A stretch of DNA of 64,000 bases from Zoogloea sp. (GTDB lineage: Bacteria; Pseudomonadota; Gammaproteobacteria; Burkholderiales; Rhodocyclaceae): assembly GCA_016703645.1 (NCBI GenBank), contig JADJBR010000007.1, positions 682,001-746,000 on the forward strand. Reading direction: 5' to 3'. The position numbers and the translations under genes were made by a program. The notes beneath the pieces were generated by a model. The model was not told the origin of the DNA. It saw only the letters and a program-made list of their open reading frames with translations, and made no database searches. Below, piece by piece: positions 1-10,762 of this stretch. The stretch's first letter is position 1, and every line of letters begins with the position of its first letter.

Positions 1-773
<773 letters not shown>

Positions 774-787
774 GGCCGGCGCACCAG

Positions 788-818
788 GGGTGGGCTGAAG
801 CTGCGGCTTCGCCCACCC
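788..818. repeat. Strong intergenic hairpin (REP-like or terminator)
   Basis: GGGTGGGC (788-795), a one-base bulge, then GAAGC, loop TGCG, GCTTC and GCCCACCC (811-818). This 13-bp stem lies between tgt and ribF. It has no T-run on either side, so it is not a classical intrinsic terminator. The GGGTGGGC/GCCCACCC arms resemble dispersed REP-type hairpins of proteobacteria, but no second copy was seen in the window. Confidence 0.45.
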
Positions 819-830
819 GAGCCTTGCCGC

Positions 831-836
831 TATAAT
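831..836 (+). promoter_or_regulatory. Candidate -10 box for ribF
   Basis: TATAAT lies 24 bases upstream of the ribF ATG and just downstream of the hairpin. No convincing -35 box is seen at the normal spacing. The short leader and the lack of a Shine-Dalgarno sequence before the ATG suggest a short 5' end. Confidence 0.45.
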
Positions 837-860
837 CGCGCCTTTTCCCCGCTTCCTTCC

Positions 861-1793
861 ATGCAGGTATTCCGCGGAATTCCCGAGCGCTCCGACCACG
901 GCTGCGTGCTCACCATCGGCAACTTCGATGGCGTGCATCGCGGCCATCAGGCCTTGCTCGCGAAACTAAGGGCCAAGTCGCGCGCCAACGGCCTACCCTC
1001 TGCCGTGCTCACCTTCGAGCCGCATCCCCGCGAATACTTCACCCACGAGAACCGGCCGATCCGCCTCACCTCCCTGCGTGAGAAGATCCAGCGCATTGCC
1101 GACCAGGGCGTCGACCGCCTCTACATCGGGCGCTTCAACGCCCGCTTTGCCGCCCTCACCGCCGAGCAGTTCATCGAGGAGATCCTGGTCCGCGGTCTGG
1201 GCGCCCGTCACCTGATGATCGGCGACGACTTCCGCTTCGGCAAGGGGCGCCAGGGTGACTTCGCGCTGCTGGAAGCAACCGGGAAGACAGCCGGCTTCAC
1301 GGTGGAAGCCATGCACACCCTCGTCCACGAAGGTGAGCGCGTCTCCAGCTCTGCCGTGCGCGAAGCCCTTGCCGAGGGCGACATGCCCCACGCTGCCCGT
1401 CTGCTCGGCCACCCCTACAGCATCAGCGGCCGGGTCATGCATGGCGACAAGATCGGACGCAGCATCGGCTTCCCCACGGCCAATATCCAACTCAAGCACC
1501 GCAGCCCGCCGCTCATGGGCATCTATACCGTCAGCGTCGAGGGCCTTGTCGACACCCCGTGGCCCGGCGTCGCCAGTGTCGGGGTGCGCCCCACCATCAA
1601 CGATGCGGGCCGGCCCACCCTTGAGGTGCATCTGTTCGACTGGAAGGCCGAATGCTATGGCGCCCATCTCAAGGTGAACTTCCTCGCCAAGCAGCGCGAC
1701 GAAGAACGCTACGACACCCTTGAAGCGCTGACCGCCCAGATCGCCCGCGACGCCGATCAGGCACGCGCTTACTTCGCACAGAATCCCCTCTGA
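861..1793 (+). CDS. ribF: Bifunctional riboflavin kinase / FAD synthetase
   Basis: Makes FMN from riboflavin and ATP, then FAD from FMN and ATP, in the cytoplasm. The 310-residue length is typical. The N-terminal nucleotidyltransferase half carries [15 protein letters not shown] (about residues 17-31) and SSSAVREAL (about 161-169). The C-terminal kinase half carries [11 protein letters not shown] and SVGVRPTI followed by LEVHLFD. The ATG at 861 is placed directly after TATAAT; no Shine-Dalgarno sequence is seen. It is followed 20 bases later by ileS. The ribF-ileS-lspA order is widely conserved in proteobacteria and suggests one transcript. Confidence 0.96.
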   Translation: MQVFRGIPERSDHGCVLTIGNFDGVHRGHQALLAKLRAKSRANGLPSAVLTFEPHPREYFTHENRPIRLTSLREKIQRIADQGVDRLYIGRFNARFAALTAEQFIEEILVRGLGARHLMIGDDFRFGKGRQGDFALLEATGKTAGFTVEAMHTLVHEGERVSSSAVREALAEGDMPHAARLLGHPYSISGRVMHGDKIGRSIGFPTANIQLKHRSPPLMGIYTVSVEGLVDTPWPGVASVGVRPTINDAGRPTLEVHLFDWKAECYGAHLKVNFLAKQRDEERYDTLEALTAQIARDADQARAYFAQNPL

Positions 1794-1813
1794 ATTCACA
1801 GGCAGCACAGACC

Positions 1814-4618
1814 ATGTCCGACAACCGCAAGACCCTGAACCTGCCCGACACCCCCTTTCCCATGCGCGGCGACCTCGCCAAGCGCGAGCCGAGCTGGGTC
1901 GCCGACTGGCAGCAGCGCAAGCTGTACCAGAAGATCCGCAAGGCCTCCGCCGGCCGGCCCAAGTTCGTGCTCCACGACGGCCCGCCGTACGCCAACGGCA
2001 GCATCCACATCGGTCACGCGCTGAACAAGATCCTCAAGGACATCATCGTCCGCTCCAAGACCCTGGCCGGCTTCGACGCCCCCTACGTGCCGGGCTGGGA
2101 CTGCCACGGCCTGCCCATCGAGCACAAGATCGAAGTCACCCACGGCAAGGGCCTGCCCGCCGACAAGGTCCGCGAGCTGTGCCGCACCTACGCAGGTGAG
2201 CAGATCGAGGAGCAGAAAAAGGACTTCATCCGCCTTGGCGTGCTGGGCGACTGGGAAAAACCCTACCGCACCATGGACTTCGGCAACGAAGCCGGTGAAG
2301 TGCGGGCGCTGGCCGAGATGGTCAAGCGTGGCTGGGTCTTCAAGGGACTCAAGCCGGTGAACTGGTGTTTCGACTGCGGCTCGGCCCTGGCCGAAGCAGA
2401 AGTGGAATACCAGGACAAGGCCAGCCCGGCGGTGGACGTGGGCTTCCCCTGCGCCGAGCCCGAAAAGCTCGCCGCCGCCTTCGGCCTTTCGGCCCTGCCC
2501 GCCGGCAAGGATGCCTGGGCCGTGATCTGGACCACCACCCCGTGGACCATCCCCGCCAACCAGGCCCTCAACGCCCACCCGGAACACGAATACGCCCTGG
2601 TGGACACCCCCCGCGGCCTGCTGGTGCTGGCCACGGAGCTGGTTGAAGGCAGCCTCAAGCGCTTTGGTCTCGAGGGTAGCATCGTCGCCCGCACGCCCGG
2701 CGCGACGCTGGAAAGGATCAATTTCCGCCATCCCTTCTACGACCGCCTGTCACCGGTCTTTGTCGCCGACTACGTGGGCCTCGACGCCGGCACCGGCATC
2801 GTCCACTCCGCCCCGGCCTACGGTCTGGAAGATTTCAACTCCTGCAAGGCGAACGGCTTCAGCAACGACGACATCCTCACCCCGGTGCAGAGCAACGGCG
2901 TGTATGCCGATTCCCTGCCCTTCTTCGGCGGCCTGCACATCTGGAAGGCCAATCCGGTCATCGTCGACAAGCTGCAGGAAGTCGGTGCCCTCTTCTCCCA
3001 CGAGAAGATCACCCACAGCTACATGCACTGCTGGCGCCACAAGACGCCGCTGATCTACCGGGCCACCGCCCAGTGGTTCGTGGGTATGGACCTCAAGCCC
3101 AACGGCGGCCCGAGCCTGCGCGAGCTGGCCCTCGGCGGTGTGGACGCGACCCAGTTCTTCCCGTCCTGGGGCCAGGCACGCCTGCACGCCATGATCGCCA
3201 ACCGCCCCGACTGGTGCATCTCCCGCCAGCGCAACTGGGGCGTGCCGATTCCCTTCTTCCTCAACAAGGCCACCGGCGAGCTGCACCCGCGCACCGTGGA
3301 ACTGATGGAAGAAGTCGCCCAACGCATCGAGAAGGAAGGCATCGCCGCCTGGTTCAAGCTCGACCCCGCCGAACTCCTCGGTGCCGAAGCCGGCCAGTAC
3401 GACAAGATCAGCGACACCCTCGACGTGTGGTTCGACTCCGGCACCACCCACTGGCACGTGCTGCGCGGCTCCCATCCCGACGGCCACGCCAGCGGCCCGC
3501 GTGCCGACCTGTACCTGGAAGGCTCCGACCAGCACCGTGGCTGGTTCCACTCGTCACTGCTCACGGGCTGCGCCATCGACGGTCACCCGCCCTACAAGGC
3601 CCTGCTGACCCACGGTTTCGCCGTGGACGGCGCCGGCCGCAAGATGAGCAAGTCCCTCGGCAACGTGGTCGTGCCCCAGGAGGTCACCGGCAAGCTCGGC
3701 GCCGACATCCTGCGCCTGTGGGTCGCCTCCACCGACTACTCCGGCGAGCTGTCCATTTCCAAGGAGATCCTTGACCGTGTCGTCGAGGTGTATCGCCGCC
3801 TGCGCAACACCCTGCGCTTCCTGCTGGCCAACACCGCCGACTTCGACGCCACCACCGACATGCTGCCCGTGTCCGAGTGGCTTGAGATCGACCGCTACGC
3901 CCTGGCCCTGACCCGCAAGCTGCAGACCCAGGCCGAAGCCGACTACGCCGGTTACGAGTTCCACCGCATCGTGCAGGCCCTGCAGAACTTCGCCTCCGAA
4001 GATCTTGGCGCCGTGTATCTGGACGTCCTCAAGGATCGCCTCTACACCACCCAGGCCAAGTCCGCGGCCCGCCGCTCGGCCCAGAGCGCCCTGTGGCACA
4101 TCCTGCAGTCGGTGGTGCGCCTGATGGCGCCCATCCTGTCCTTCACCGCCGAGGAAATCTGGCAGCTCCTCGTCAAGGACGCGGACGACAGCGTGATGCT
4201 ACACACCTTCCACGCCCTTCCTGCCCAGGACGGCGAGGAAGCACTGCTTGAGCGCTGGACGGCGATCCGTGCCATCCGTGCGGACGTGCAGAAGGAGATC
4301 GAGGCGGTGCGCGCAGCCGGCCAGGTGGGCTCTTCCCTGCAGGCCGAAGTGGAAATCCGTGCTGCAGAGGGCAAATACGCGCTCCTCGCCAGCCTCGCCG
4401 ACGACCTGCGCTTCGTGCTGATCTGCTCGAAGACCACGCTCATCAAGGTGCCGTCCGAGGCCGACGAGGCGATCCTGGTCAGCCCGTCTGCCCACAAGAA
4501 GTGCGAACGGTGCTGGCACTACCGGGACGATGTGGGCCATGACGCCGATCATCCGGAACTTTGCGGCCGCTGCACGTCCAATCTCCACGGCACCGGCGAA
4601 GCACGCTCGGTCGCCTGA
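1814..4618 (+). CDS. ileS: Isoleucine--tRNA ligase
   Basis: Charges tRNA-Ile with isoleucine and edits misactivated valine. The 934-residue length fits the bacterial family. The class I signatures are present: [12 protein letters not shown] near residue 56 (HIGH motif) and [10 protein letters not shown] near residue 612 (KMSKS motif). The editing domain has [14 protein letters not shown]. The C-terminal zinc-binding region has CERCWHYR and a later CGRC (about residues 896-920), typical of the zinc-containing bacterial form. It is flanked by ribF and lspA in the usual order. The frame is intact over 2.8 kb. Confidence 0.97.
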   Translation: MSDNRKTLNLPDTPFPMRGDLAKREPSWVADWQQRKLYQKIRKASAGRPKFVLHDGPPYANGSIHIGHALNKILKDIIVRSKTLAGFDAPYVPGWDCHGLPIEHKIEVTHGKGLPADKVRELCRTYAGEQIEEQKKDFIRLGVLGDWEKPYRTMDFGNEAGEVRALAEMVKRGWVFKGLKPVNWCFDCGSALAEAEVEYQDKASPAVDVGFPCAEPEKLAAAFGLSALPAGKDAWAVIWTTTPWTIPANQALNAHPEHEYALVDTPRGLLVLATELVEGSLKRFGLEGSIVARTPGATLERINFRHPFYDRLSPVFVADYVGLDAGTGIVHSAPAYGLEDFNSCKANGFSNDDILTPVQSNGVYADSLPFFGGLHIWKANPVIVDKLQEVGALFSHEKITHSYMHCWRHKTPLIYRATAQWFVGMDLKPNGGPSLRELALGGVDATQFFPSWGQARLHAMIANRPDWCISRQRNWGVPIPFFLNKATGELHPRTVELMEEVAQRIEKEGIAAWFKLDPAELLGAEAGQYDKISDTLDVWFDSGTTHWHVLRGSHPDGHASGPRADLYLEGSDQHRGWFHSSLLTGCAIDGHPPYKALLTHGFAVDGAGRKMSKSLGNVVVPQEVTGKLGADILRLWVASTDYSGELSISKEILDRVVEVYRRLRNTLRFLLANTADFDATTDMLPVSEWLEIDRYALALTRKLQTQAEADYAGYEFHRIVQALQNFASEDLGAVYLDVLKDRLYTTQAKSAARRSAQSALWHILQSVVRLMAPILSFTAEEIWQLLVKDADDSVMLHTFHALPAQDGEEALLERWTAIRAIRADVQKEIEAVRAAGQVGSSLQAEVEIRAAEGKYALLASLADDLRFVLICSKTTLIKVPSEADEAILVSPSAHKKCERCWHYRDDVGHDADHPELCGRCTSNLHGTGEARSVA

Positions 4619-4644
4619 GCACCCTTCCCACCGGAGCCCAGCCC

Positions 4645-5139
4645 TTGAAATTACGCCTAGGCAACTGGATTGGCCTCTCAGCCATCGTCGTGCTGGTAGA
4701 CCAGTGGACCAAACACCTCGTCCGCGGCGCCCTGCGCAACGGCGAGGTCATCCACGTCACCGACTACTTTGACCTCGTACTTGCCTTCAATCCTGGCGCG
4801 GCGTTCAGCTTTCTCGCCGACCAGGGCGGCTGGCAGCGCTGGTTCTTCGTGGCACTGGCCGCAGCCATCTGCGGCTGGCTGTTACGCCTGCTGGCCCGCC
4901 ATCAACATGAGTTGTTGCAGCCCCTGGCCTTCTCCCTGATCATCGGCGGAGCCATCGGCAATGTCATCGACCGCTTTGTCTTCGGCGCAGTCGTCGACTT
5001 CCTGTATTTCCACGTCGGCCGCTACGGCTGGCCCGCCTTCAACGTGGCCGACTCCGCCATCTGCGTGGGCGTCGTCCTGATGTTCATCGCCCAGGTTCGC
5101 GAGAGCCGCCACGCCACCGCCCAAGAGAAACTCTCATGA
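4645..5139 (+). CDS. lspA: Lipoprotein signal peptidase II
   Basis: Inner-membrane aspartyl peptidase that removes signal peptides from prolipoproteins after diacylglyceryl addition. I chose the TTG at 4645, giving 164 residues, because GGAG sits 8 bases upstream and the product then begins just before the first membrane helix, matching the family length; an upstream ATG inside ileS would add 28 unlikely residues. Four membrane segments are apparent. The catalytic Asp motifs are GNVIDRF (near residue 114) and FNVADSAI (near 135). The stop overlaps the start of the next gene by four bases. Confidence 0.93.
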   Translation: MKLRLGNWIGLSAIVVLVDQWTKHLVRGALRNGEVIHVTDYFDLVLAFNPGAAFSFLADQGGWQRWFFVALAAAICGWLLRLLARHQHELLQPLAFSLIIGGAIGNVIDRFVFGAVVDFLYFHVGRYGWPAFNVADSAICVGVVLMFIAQVRESRHATAQEKLS

Positions 5140-5567
5140 CCCAGATCGTCCAGCCCGACAGCCTGCTGACCCTCCACTACCGCATCTCCCTCGACAACGG
5201 CCAGGCGCTGATCAGCACCTTCGAGTCTCAACCCGCCACAATGCAATTGGGTCACGGTGACATCGCCCCGACCCTCGAACGCTGCCTGACCGGCATCACC
5301 GTCGGCGAGCGCCACACCTTTCTGCTCGAACCTGAAAACGCCTTCGGCGTTCATCGCGAAGATCTGGTCGAGAAGGTCCGTCTCGAGGACTTCCCTGACG
5401 GCACCGAGGTCGAGCCCATGGTCATCATGGAGTTCACGGCACCCGACGGTACCCGTTACCCCGGCCTGATCCGCGAAGTGCTCGACACCCATGCCATCAT
5501 CGACTTCAACCACCCCCTGGCCGGCAAGTCCATTCGCTTCGAAGTCGAAGTGATCGGCGTAAACTGA
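5136..5567 (+). CDS. fkpB: FKBP-type peptidyl-prolyl isomerase (SlpA/FkpB-like)
   Basis: Likely cytoplasmic SlyD-like prolyl isomerase/chaperone of 143 residues, with no signal peptide. The N-terminus ([14 protein letters not shown]) and the segment [15 protein letters not shown] match the FKBP family with the inserted flap domain. The start ATG overlaps the lspA stop (ATGA), so translation is probably coupled. The order lspA-fkpB-ispH is a common proteobacterial arrangement and supports the assignment. The exact substrate cannot be inferred. Confidence 0.9.
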   Translation: MTQIVQPDSLLTLHYRISLDNGQALISTFESQPATMQLGHGDIAPTLERCLTGITVGERHTFLLEPENAFGVHREDLVEKVRLEDFPDGTEVEPMVIMEFTAPDGTRYPGLIREVLDTHAIIDFNHPLAGKSIRFEVEVIGVN

Positions 5568-5583
5568 ACCCCGGAGCCCCAGC

Positions 5584-6516
5584 ATGGAAGTCCTGCTCGC
5601 CAACCCCCGCGGCTTTTGTGCCGGCGTCGAACGTGCCATCGAGATCGTGGAACGTGCCCTCGTCCAGTTCGGCGCGCCGATCTACGTTCGCCACGAAGTC
5701 GTTCACAACCGCTTCGTGGTGGATGGATTGCGCGCCAAGGGCGCCATCTTCATTGAATCCCTGGATGACGTGCCGGCCGGCAACACCGTGATCTTCAGCG
5801 CCCACGGCGTGCCCCAGTCGGTACGCACCGAAGCCGAAGCCCGCGGCCTGCGGGTGTTCGACGCCACCTGCCCACTGGTCACCAAGGTGCACATCGAAGT
5901 GGCCCGCATGCGTGAGCAGGGACGTGAACTGATCATGATCGGCCACAAGGGCCACCCGGAAGTCGAAGGAACCATGGGCCAGGTCAAGGACGGCATCTAC
6001 CTGGTTGAATGCGTAGCCGATGTGGCCGGGCTGCAGGTTGCCAAGCCCGACATGCTCGCCTACGTCACCCAGACCACGCTCTCGGTGGACGATGCAGCGG
6101 CCATTGTCACCGCCCTGCGCGAGCGCTTCCCGGACATCGTCGGCCCCAAGAAGGACGACATCTGCTATGCCACCCAGAACCGTCAGGATGCCGTGAAGTT
6201 CATGGCCCCCCGCTCCGACGTGGTCCTGGTGGTCGGTTCGGTCAACAGCTCTAACTCCAACCGCCTGCGCGAAGTCGCCGAGTTGCTCCGCGTGCCGGCC
6301 TACCTCATCGACAACGCCGCCGCCATCGACCCGGCCTGGATCGTCGGCAAGAAACGCATCGGTGTCACGGCGGGTGCTTCCGCACCGGAAGTCCTGGTTG
6401 ACGAAGTGATCGCACGCCTCAAGGAAATGGGGGCCGCATCCGTAAAGTCCCTGGATGGTGTTCCCGAACGGGTGACCTTTCCGCTGCCGAAGGATCTTCA
6501 GACCCCGGCGGCATGA
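5584..6516 (+). CDS. ispH: 4-hydroxy-3-methylbut-2-enyl diphosphate reductase
   Basis: Last enzyme of the MEP isoprenoid pathway; reduces HMBPP to IPP and DMAPP with a [4Fe-4S] cluster. The protein has 310 residues. The three cluster cysteines are in [12 protein letters not shown] (Cys12), [12 protein letters not shown] (near 96) and [11 protein letters not shown] (near 195). Substrate-binding residues are seen in [16 protein letters not shown] and SNSNRL. It follows fkpB after 16 bases and is followed by an intrinsic terminator. Two further isoprenoid genes, ispA and dxs, lie 26 kb away in this window. Confidence 0.97.
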   Translation: MEVLLANPRGFCAGVERAIEIVERALVQFGAPIYVRHEVVHNRFVVDGLRAKGAIFIESLDDVPAGNTVIFSAHGVPQSVRTEAEARGLRVFDATCPLVTKVHIEVARMREQGRELIMIGHKGHPEVEGTMGQVKDGIYLVECVADVAGLQVAKPDMLAYVTQTTLSVDDAAAIVTALRERFPDIVGPKKDDICYATQNRQDAVKFMAPRSDVVLVVGSVNSSNSNRLREVAELLRVPAYLIDNAAAIDPAWIVGKKRIGVTAGASAPEVLVDEVIARLKEMGAASVKSLDGVPERVTFPLPKDLQTPAA

Positions 6517-6520
6517 GTGG

Positions 6521-6547
6521 AAGGGCGCCTTGCGTGGCGCCCTTTTT
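6521..6547 (+). terminator. Intrinsic terminator after ispH
   Basis: The stem AAGGGCGCC/GGCGCCCTT (6521-6529 and 6536-6544) has a six-base loop and is followed by five Ts (6543-6547), five bases after the ispH stop. It should end the ribF-ispH transcript. Confidence 0.85.
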
Positions 6548-6569
6548 CATCCCTGCGCGAGTGCTGCCC

Positions 6570-6881
6570 ATGCCCTACGTACAACGCGATGCCGATGGCG
6601 TCGTCACCGCAGCTTTCACCGCCTCGGGCCCCGACCACCGGGAGGAACTCCCGGCCGGCCATGCCGATCTCGCTCCCTTTTCCGGCCCTGCCGAGTTTGC
6701 ACGGCTGGACGCGGATCTGATCCGGGTGATTGAAGATGTGGTGGACGTCCTCATCGACCGGGGCCTCCTGCGCCTCACCGACCTCCCGCCCGATGCCCAA
6801 CGCAAGCTGCTTGCCCGCAAGGGCGCCCGGGCGCGCCTGCGACAGGGGCTCAATCTGCTGGGCCCCGACGACGTGATCTGA
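6570..6881 (+). CDS. Small conserved protein of unknown function
   Basis: A 103-residue cytoplasmic protein starting MPYVQRDADGVVTAAF. I chose the ATG at 6570 because it lies downstream of the ispH terminator; the longer frame from 6513 would overlap ispH and read through the terminator stem. From memory, proteins with this N-terminus occur in beta- and gammaproteobacteria and are sometimes labelled tryptophan synthase beta-like, which nothing in the sequence supports. The second half is helical and charged (LIRVIEDVVDVLIDRGLL, then a basic tail). Function unknown. Confidence 0.7.
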   Translation: MPYVQRDADGVVTAAFTASGPDHREELPAGHADLAPFSGPAEFARLDADLIRVIEDVVDVLIDRGLLRLTDLPPDAQRKLLARKGARARLRQGLNLLGPDDVI

Positions 6882-7129
6882 GCCCTTGTCGGCAGATCTG
6901 CAAAGCGACCCGGTTTCACGCGAGCGAACCCGCCCCCACGCCAATGCTGCTTCACACGCGGAGGCATGAAGCTTCAAGAGCGCCCGGCGACGGCCGCCTG
7001 GAGGCTCAAGTTCCCCCTGCGACACCCGTTATCCCTACAATCCGGATGCCATCGGCCTTGCCCATGGCATCTCCCCCGTCAGCTCCCCAGGCTGCCGGAC
7101 CGTGAAACGACCACGAAGCGATTGTGCCG

Positions 7130-9330
7130 ATGACCGACGCTGCATCCCCAGCCACACAGCCCCGCATTCCCGATGCGGGTAGCCCGGACAACGGGTGGCA
7201 ACCGGGCGAAGCCTCCACCCATGAAGACCCGTTGCTTGATGCGCTGGTTGTCCTGACCCGCCTGCACGGCGCCCCCTTTACGGCAGAAGCACTCTCTGCC
7301 GGACTACCCCTGGTGGACAACCGCCTCACACCTTCACTGCTGCCGCGGGCCGCTGCCCGCGCAGGCCTCACTGCGCGGATCGTCCGCAAGCCGCTCTCCG
7401 GGATCACACCAAACCTGCTGCCGGCCATCCTGCTTCTGCACGACCGCCGCGCCTGCATCCTGCTCGAACACCTGCCCGATGGCGGCATGCGAGTGCGCTT
7501 CCCCGAGGCAGGCGAGTCTGCCGACGACCTGACAGCCGAAGAGCTCGCCGCGCTCTACACGGGGCTGGTGTGCTTCGTGCGGCCGCGCTTCCGCTTCGAA
7601 GCGCGCTCCCCCAAGGTCAATGCAGTGCGCTCCAGCCATTGGTTCTGGGGCACGGTCTTGGAGAACTGGCGCCTTTACCGGGACACCCTGCTGGCCGCGC
7701 TGGTCATCAACCTCTTTGCGCTGGCCATTCCCATGTTCTCGATGACGGTCTATGACCGGGTGGTCCCCAACCACGCCGTCGAAACCCTGTGGGTCCTCGC
7801 CATCGGCGCCGTGTTGGTCCTGTTTTTCGATTTCGTCCTGCGCACTCTCCGGGCCTACATCGTGGACACCGCGGGCAAGCGCATCGACGTGCAGCTTTCG
7901 GCGCGCATCATGGAACGGGTTCTCGGCCTGCGCATGGACGCGCGCCCGGCCTCCGTGGGCTCCTTCGCCGCCAACCTCAGGGCATTCGAGGGTGTCCGGG
8001 ACTTCATCGCCTCGGCCACCGTCACGACCCTCATCGATCTGCCCTTTGTCGTGCTCTTTCTGATCGTGATGGTGTGGATCTCCCCGTGGCTGTTGCTGCC
8101 CCCCTGGTCGGCATGCTTGCGGTGCTGTTCGTCACCCTGGTGTCCCAGGAAAAGATGCATGAACTCACCGAAACCACCTACCGGGCAAGCGCCCAGCGCA
8201 ATGCCACCCTGGTGGAGAGCCTGGTCGGGCTCGAGACGGTCAAGACCCTCAGTGCCGAGGGCCTGATCCAGCGCCAGTGGGAACGCGCCACCCTCTTTCT
8301 TGCGCAGATCGGGGGCCGCCTCAAGCTCCTATCATCCGGCACGGTCAACTTCGCCCAGTTCATGCAGCAATTCGTCAACATCGCCGTCATCATCGTCGGC
8401 GTGTATGAACTGTCCGAAGGCAACATGTCGATGGGGGGGATCATCGCGGCGTCAATGCTGTCGGGCAGGGCCATGGCCCCCCTCGGACAGGTGGCAGGCC
8501 TGATGATGCAGTATCAGAACGCCCGCACCTCCCTGGCCTCGGTCAACTCCCACATGGAGCTGCCCATCGAGCGCCCGGAGGGCGCAAGCTTCGTGCACCG
8601 GCCCAGCTTCAGCGGCAACATTGAGTTCAAGGACGTCAGTTTCTGCTATCCCGGCCGTGATCAGGCCGTGCTCAAGAAGGTCAGCTTCCGCCTGAAGGCC
8701 GGTGAAAAGGTGGCCATCATCGGTCGCATCGGCTCGGGCAAGACAACCATCGAAAAGCTCGTGCTCGGCCTTTACCAGCCCACCGAGGGTGCCGTTTTCA
8801 TCGACGGCATCGACGCGCGGCAGATCGACCCCGCCGAGCTGCGCCGGGCCATCGGCTTCGTTCCCCAGGACGTGACCCTGTTCTACGGCACCCTCAAACA
8901 CAATATCGCCATGGGCGCCCCCTTCGCAGACGACAGCGCCATCCTGGCCGCTGCCGAACTCTCGGGCGTCAAGGAGTTTGCGGATACCCATCCCCAGGGT
9001 TTCGAGATGCCGATCGGAGAACGTGGCGAATCCCTCTCCGGCGGTCAGCGGCAAGCCGTGGCCATTGCCCGGGCACTGCTAAATGACCCGCCCATGCTGC
9101 TGCTCGATGAACCCTCCAGCAGCATGGACCACCAGAGCGAGGAAGGCCTCAAGCAGCGTCTACGCCGCTTTGCGGCGAGCAAGACAATGATCCTGGTGAC
9201 CCACCGAACCTCATTGCTCGATCTCGTGGACCGCCTGATCGTCCTCGACCAGGGGCAGATCGTCGCCGACGGGCCCAAGGCGCAGGTGGTCGAAGCCCTC
9301 CAGCAGGGCCGCATCGGACGGGCGGGGTGA
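7130..9330 (+). pseudogene. Type I secretion ABC transporter (LapB-like), frameshifted
   Basis: Inner-membrane permease/ATPase expected to export the giant adhesin encoded downstream. The N-terminus (about 130 residues) is a C39-like domain without the peptidase Cys, as in adhesin and RTX exporters. A six-helix membrane domain follows, then an ATPase with Walker A GRIGSGKTT, signature LSGGQRQAVAIARALL, Walker B MLLLDEP and H-loop VTHRTS. The frame breaks at a run of six Cs (8099-8104): one more C would restore LLLPPLVGMLAVLF and a single protein of about 733 residues. As written, the membrane domain is separated from the ATPase. An in-frame GTG lies at 7124; I used the ATG at 7130. The break may be real or a homopolymer error. 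Confidence 0.88.
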
Positions 9331-9334
9331 CATC

Positions 9335-10741
9335 ATGAAATCACTCATTCCCCTGCTGCAACGCCTCTACGATCCGCTTTACCAACGCTGCTCACGCCTC
9401 TTCGATCGCGTCCTGGACGGTGCCGAGCGCCGTGAGATCCACGATGACTCGGACTACATGGCCGATGCCGAGTGGGCCATGTCGGAACAAAAACTGCGAG
9501 GAAGCCGGATTGCCGTCTGGATAACCTGTACTGCGGTGTTCGTGCTGATCGTCTGGGCAGCATTTGCGCAGCTGGACGAAGTCACCCGTGGCGAAGGCAA
9601 GGTCATACCTTCACGCCAGGTTCAGGTCATGCAGAGCCTCGACGGCGGGATCGTATCGGAGATACTGGTCAAGGAAGGCCAGCAGGTAAAGACCGGACAG
9701 CTACTGCTCAAGGTGGATCCGACCCGTTTCGTGTCCTCCCTGAGGGAGAACCGTGCCCAGTACATCGCCCTCCTCGCCAAAGCTGCGCGGCTCACCGCCG
9801 TCGCCAGCGGCAAGCCCTTCATACCGCCGCCCGAACTGATAAAGGAAGCGCCCGATCTGGTCGAACAGGAGCGTAGCGCCTACGAAAACAAGCGAATGGA
9901 ACTCGAAGCCGCGGTGGGTATTGCCCGTCAGCAGCTTACCCAACGCCGCCAGGAGCTCAACGAACTGATCGCCAAACGCGAGCAGGCCACCCAGAGCTAT
10001 ACCCTTACTGCCAAGGAACTCGAAGTCACCCGCCCCCTCGCCAAGACCGGTGCGGTCTCCGAAGTGGAGCTCCTGCGCCTCGAGCGGGACGTGGCCCGCT
10101 ACCGGGGTGAGCGGGACGCGGCGGGCGCCCAGATTCCCCGTATCCAGGCAGCCATTTCGGAAGCCCAGAACAAGATCGACGAGGTCGGGTTGAACCTGCG
10201 CAATCAAGCCCGCAGCGAGCTCTCCGACACCAACGCCAAGCTGGCCGCCCTCTCGGCCGGCAGCGAGGGTCTGGCCGACCGGGTCAAGCAAGCCGAGATC
10301 CGCGCGCCGATGAACGGCACGGTCAAACAGCTCTTCGCCAACACCGTCGGCGGCGTGGTCCAGCCCGGCAAGGAGATCATCGAGATCGTACCCAGCGACG
10401 ACGCCCTCCTCCTTGAAGCCCGTGTCCAGCCCAAGGACATTGCCTTCCTGCGCCCCGGTCAAGCCGCGCTGGTCAAATTCACCGCCTACGACTTTTCCAC
10501 CTATGGCGGGCTCGAAGCAACCCTGGATCACATCGGAGCCGACACCATCACCGATGAGAAGGGCAATGCCTTTTACATCGTGCGTGTCAGAACGACCCGC
10601 AGCACCATCGGTGATGCGCACATGCCCATCATCCCCGGCATGGTCGCAGAGGTGGACATCCTCACTGGCAAGAAGTCGCTCCTAAGCTACCTGATGAAAC
10701 CCGTTCTGCGCGCCAAGGCCAACGCACTGACGGAACGTTGA
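9335..10741 (+). CDS. HlyD-family type I secretion periplasmic adaptor (LapC-like)
   Basis: Membrane-fusion protein that should bridge the ABC transporter and the TolC-like channel. The 468-residue length is typical. A cytoplasmic N-terminus of about 55 residues precedes one membrane helix (near residues 57-76, IAVWITCTAVFVLIVWAAF). Then come a lipoyl-like half (EGQQVKTGQLLLKVDPTRF), a long coiled coil from about 170 to 320, the second lipoyl half, and a C-terminal beta region ending near the conserved PGMVAEVDILTGKKSLLSYL. It starts four bases after the ABC transporter stop, so it is in the same operon. The frame is intact, unlike its neighbours. Confidence 0.94.
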   Translation: MKSLIPLLQRLYDPLYQRCSRLFDRVLDGAERREIHDDSDYMADAEWAMSEQKLRGSRIAVWITCTAVFVLIVWAAFAQLDEVTRGEGKVIPSRQVQVMQSLDGGIVSEILVKEGQQVKTGQLLLKVDPTRFVSSLRENRAQYIALLAKAARLTAVASGKPFIPPPELIKEAPDLVEQERSAYENKRMELEAAVGIARQQLTQRRQELNELIAKREQATQSYTLTAKELEVTRPLAKTGAVSEVELLRLERDVARYRGERDAAGAQIPRIQAAISEAQNKIDEVGLNLRNQARSELSDTNAKLAALSAGSEGLADRVKQAEIRAPMNGTVKQLFANTVGGVVQPGKEIIEIVPSDDALLLEARVQPKDIAFLRPGQAALVKFTAYDFSTYGGLEATLDHIGADTITDEKGNAFYIVRVRTTRSTIGDAHMPIIPGMVAEVDILTGKKSLLSYLMKPVLRAKANALTER

Positions 10742-10762
10742 CCGAACATCGCCCCCACACCC

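Noticed and set aside
8090-8110. Programmed ribosomal frameshifting in the ABC transporter
   Set aside because: No slippery heptamer with downstream stimulator was recognised, exporters of this family are made as one chain, and other genes in the locus show similar one-base losses.
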